Of a DNA stretch of 64,000 bases, positions 61,399 through 64,000 are shown piece by piece. The notes beneath the pieces are model-generated. The model searched no databases and was not told where the DNA came from. It saw nothing but the letters and a program-made list of their open reading frames with translations. Source of the stretch: Acidovorax sp. GTDB taxonomy: Bacteria; Pseudomonadota; Gammaproteobacteria; Burkholderiales; Burkholderiaceae_C. The translations under genes were made by a program, and so were the position numbers. Each line of letters begins with the position of its first letter. Within the stretch, counting starts at the first letter, position 1. The DNA is taken from NCBI GenBank assembly GCA_030692685.1, contig JAUXZO010000065.1:25952-89951 (forward strand), read 5' to 3'.

Positions 61399-63660
61399 AT
61401 GCGGAAGCAGCTTTCATCCCTGTTTCGCCACCGGTGGCGGCGTATCAGCATCACGCTGCTCCCTCTTCTCTTTGCGCTTTTGCACGTTTCCAACGTGTTG
61501 CACCTTCAGGTGCTGGAACGCCTCGACAACATCATCTATGACACACGTTTGCGCGCCACGATGCCGCAGACGCTGGACGAACGCATCGTCATCGTCGACA
61601 TAGATGAGAAAAGCCTGGGGCGCATTGGCCAGTGGCCTTGGGGCCGCGACAAGATGGCAGCGCTTTCACGCGAACTGTTTGAGCGCCAGCAGGTGGCGGT
61701 TGTTGGTTTTGACGTCATTTTTGCAGAGGCCGACGGCAGCTCTGGATTGGGCAGCCTGCAGCGGCTTGCGCGAGGCGCTTTGAAATCCCAGCCGGGCTTC
61801 GCCGACTTGCTGGCACAACTTGAGCCCTCTCTGGACTACGACGCGCTCTTCGCTCAGTCACTGACAGGGCGTGCGGCAGTTCTGGGTTTCTATCTGACCA
61901 GCGATCGGGAAGGTCGCACCCGCGGCACCTTGCCAAGCCCTGCCCTTCAGACCGATCAACTGCGCGGCCTCCCCTTGCGCGCCACATCATGGAACGGATA
62001 CGGCGCCAATATCGAGGTGTTGGCGAAGGCCGTTCCCGTTGCTGGATTCTTCAATTCAATTACAGACGAAGACGGTGTCGTTCGGTCGTTGCCACTTTTG
62101 GCTGAGCACCAGGGAAGCTATTACGAATCGCTGGCACTTGCGGTGTTTCGCCAGGTAGTGGGCATGCCGGAGGTGCTGCCAGGTTACGCCAACGCCAATC
62201 CGCAGGGCGACTATGACCCACTGCAGAGCATTGTTCTGCGCCAGGACGGGCGGTCGATCGCTCTCCCGGTCGATGACCGCCTCGCCACCCTCATACCTTT
62301 TCGCGGCCTCGGCGATGTCTCAGGCGGCTCTTTCCGCTACATATCCGCCTCTGACATTCTTGAAGGTGCCTTGCCAGCGGCGAGCTTGCGCGACCAAATC
62401 GTATTGGTCGGGTCCACTGCACCCGGTCTGCTCGATCTGCGCGTGACCCCAGTGGGCCGAACCTACCCAGGCGTTGAAACGCACGCCAATGTGCTGTCGG
62501 CACTGCTCGATGGCAAGAACATCGTGCGCCCGGACTACGCACTGGGGTTTGACGCGCTGCAGCTGCTGTGCGCGGGCCTTTTGCTGGCTGTCGCGCTGCC
62601 ACTCCTGGCTGCGGGGCCCGCCGTTGCCCTGAGCGTGGGAGTCATTACAGTGCTGACTGGCGTCAATCTGTGGCTCTACCTATCGCACGGCCTTGCACTG
62701 CCACTGGCAACTGCGGTGCTGATGTCGGTGCTGGCCTTTGCGCTCAACATGGTCTACGGCTACTTCGTCGAGAGCAAGTCGAAACGCGAGTTGGCAGCAC
62801 TTTTTGGCACCTATGTTCCTCCCGAGTTGGTGGATGAAATGGTCAAAGAGCCAGAGAACTACAACATGCAGGCCACCAGCCGCGAGTTGACGGTGATGTT
62901 CTGCGATATGCGCGGCTTCACGGCCATGTCTGAGCGCATGGACCCCTTGCAGCTGCAGGCCCTGTTGAATGACGTGTTCAGCAGGCTCACGCACATCATC
63001 CGAGGCCACCGCGGCACCATAGACAAATACATGGGTGACTGTGTGATGGCGTTTTGGGGTGCCCCGGTCGCTACTCCCGATCATGCCCAGCTGGCTGTGG
63101 CTGCTGCCATTGACATGGCGCAAGCTATCGCAGAGATCAACGAAAACCACCGAGAACGGGGCTTGCCTGAGATTGGCGTGGGCATCGGTCTCAATACTGG
63201 AACCATGTGCGTCGGCGACATGGGTTCGGACATACGTCGCAGTTACACGGTTATTGGCGATGCGGTCAACCTCGGCTCTCGCCTGGAAGGCTTGTCCAAA
63301 CACTACGGCACGTCGATTGTGGCGAGCGAGAGCACCAAGCTGCTCGCAACGCAGTTTGCCTGGCAGCAACTGGATCTTGTCCGAGTAAAGGGCAAAGCCC
63401 AAGCGGTGGCCATTTTCTGGCCCCTGTCAAAGTTAGCGGCGGTGAGCAATGCGGAATCGAGTGAACTAGAGGAATGGGGGCAATTCCTCACTGCCTACAG
63501 GGCACAAGAGTGGGCACAATGCGACAGTTTCCTCTGCCGCCTCAACACCCTTCGTCAAAGCAGCACGCTTTATGACCTGTACGCCTCACGTGTGGCGCTG
63601 TTTCGACAACAGGCATTCACCTCGGACTGGGACGGCGCCACCAATTTCGATAGCAAGTAA
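61399..63660 (+). CDS. CHASE2-domain class III adenylate/guanylate cyclase
   Basis: 753 residues. One N-terminal helix (RRISITLLPLLFALLHVSNV) precedes a CHASE2 sensor (about 45-385), and three more helices (about 388-465) lead to the cyclase. The catalytic domain has FCDMRGFTAMSERM with D503, TIDKYMGDCVMAF with D547 and substrate K543, and YTVIGDAVNLGSRLE with the transition-state Asn and Arg. The K/D substrate pair favours ATP over GTP. A C-terminal 60-residue tail is helical. It shares the sensor type with the kinase of the same operon, so both may read one periplasmic cue. Confidence 0.93.
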   Translation: MRKQLSSLFRHRWRRISITLLPLLFALLHVSNVLHLQVLERLDNIIYDTRLRATMPQTLDERIVIVDIDEKSLGRIGQWPWGRDKMAALSRELFERQQVAVVGFDVIFAEADGSSGLGSLQRLARGALKSQPGFADLLAQLEPSLDYDALFAQSLTGRAAVLGFYLTSDREGRTRGTLPSPALQTDQLRGLPLRATSWNGYGANIEVLAKAVPVAGFFNSITDEDGVVRSLPLLAEHQGSYYESLALAVFRQVVGMPEVLPGYANANPQGDYDPLQSIVLRQDGRSIALPVDDRLATLIPFRGLGDVSGGSFRYISASDILEGALPAASLRDQIVLVGSTAPGLLDLRVTPVGRTYPGVETHANVLSALLDGKNIVRPDYALGFDALQLLCAGLLLAVALPLLAAGPAVALSVGVITVLTGVNLWLYLSHGLALPLATAVLMSVLAFALNMVYGYFVESKSKRELAALFGTYVPPELVDEMVKEPENYNMQATSRELTVMFCDMRGFTAMSERMDPLQLQALLNDVFSRLTHIIRGHRGTIDKYMGDCVMAFWGAPVATPDHAQLAVAAAIDMAQAIAEINENHRERGLPEIGVGIGLNTGTMCVGDMGSDIRRSYTVIGDAVNLGSRLEGLSKHYGTSIVASESTKLLATQFAWQQLDLVRVKGKAQAVAIFWPLSKLAAVSNAESSELEEWGQFLTAYRAQEWAQCDSFLCRLNTLRQSSTLYDLYASRVALFRQQAFTSDWDGATNFDSK

Positions 63661-63687
63661 TTTGGCAATCTCTACACAAGGCAATAC

Positions 63688-64000
63688 ATGAAGGTTCGCG
63701 TGCTCGGATGCTCCGGCGCCATCGCCAAGGACTGCCGCACCACTTCGTTCTTGATTGGCGAGAACATCCTGATTGATGCAGGCACCGGCGTTGGCGACCT
63801 GACGCTCGAAGAGATGAGCAAAATTGACCATGTTTTTTTGACTCATTCGCATTTGGATCACATTGCGGCATTGCCGCTGATGCTGGATGCGGTGTCTTCA
63901 CTGCGTGGTACGCCGGTAGAGGTGCACGCACTGCCAGCAACCATCGCGGCATTGCAAGCGCACGTGTTTAACAACGTGATATGGCCGGACTTCAGTTCTA
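63688..64000 (+). CDS. Metallo-beta-lactamase-fold protein, probable cyclic-nucleotide phosphodiesterase (cut by window edge)
   Basis: The visible 104 residues start MKVRVLGCSGAIAKDCRTTS, FLIGENILIDAGTGVGDLTL and contain T52-HSHLDH58, the metal site of the metallo-beta-lactamase fold. The start and this motif resemble class II cAMP phosphodiesterases (PDE1/CpdA-unlike, CpdP-type), which fits a place 27 bases after a cyclase gene. The remaining metal residues and substrate pocket lie beyond the window, so tRNase Z-like or other hydrolase activity cannot be excluded. Confidence 0.75.
   Translation, partial: MKVRVLGCSGAIAKDCRTTSFLIGENILIDAGTGVGDLTLEEMSKIDHVFLTHSHLDHIAALPLMLDAVSSLRGTPVEVHALPATIAALQAHVFNNVIWPDFSS

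Overview
The window looks like chromosome of a high-GC betaproteobacterium of the Burkholderiales, most likely family Comamonadaceae (Acidovorax or a near relative). This rests on a topoisomerase III with a C-terminal SWIB domain, a Bug-type solute-binding protein beside its LysR regulator, recA followed by recX, and a Comamonadaceae-like intergenic repeat present in 15 copies. Family assignments come from motif recognition by eye; no database search was run.

Layout. 1-9.5 kb: a pirin-like gene cut by the left edge, a WYL regulator, small enzymes (GST, SRPBCC, SDR with a divergent LysR), an ExoD-like protein, two small cysteine-rich secreted proteins and a beta-lactamase-fold serine hydrolase. 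9.6-19 kb: a DUF1439 protein, an orphan HipA-like kinase (YjjJ type), a Zn-ribbon protein, a GNAT, a RIO kinase, a DTW-domain/methyltransferase pair, a beta-propeller remnant and a YhcG-type nuclease. 19-25.2 kb: sbcD-sbcC and a Fic protein. 25.3-31.5 kb: an accessory zone with a GSU2403-like nucleotidyltransferase, a truncated DUF2130 gene, an AT-rich AAA ATPase gene broken by one in-frame TGA, a KTSC-domain gene, and helicase remnants flanking a DUF6216-like membrane protein. 31.8-41.8 kb: an MFS transporter, a tyrosine phosphatase, a GDPD lipoprotein, topB divergent from a SET-domain methyltransferase gene, birA and a SPOR protein. 42-50.3 kb: a TctE/TctD-like two-component system, two LysR regulators with divergent targets, N-formylglutamate amidohydrolase and a MarR regulator. 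50.4-56.7 kb: core genes recA, recX, an OmpA-family protein, argC, sucC and sucD.

57.1-64 kb holds the most coherent system: a CHASE2 Ser/Thr kinase, a PP2C phosphatase, an FHA protein, a CHASE2 adenylate/guanylate cyclase and a metallo-beta-lactamase-fold protein, all on one strand with overlaps or short gaps. It looks like a signalling operon joining protein phosphorylation to cyclic-nucleotide turnover.

The strongest unexplained pattern is a roughly 50-bp imperfect palindrome, core CTAGCGCTT-N6-AAGCGCTAG, found 15 times in gaps between genes and always in the same orientation whatever the strand of the neighbours. In two cases it supplies the stop codon of the adjacent gene. Other striking structures are a 45-bp perfect alternating pyrimidine-purine tract between topB and the SET gene, nested inverted repeats before fic, an inverted repeat running into the nucleotidyltransferase start codon, and a 29-bp palindrome inside yhcG.
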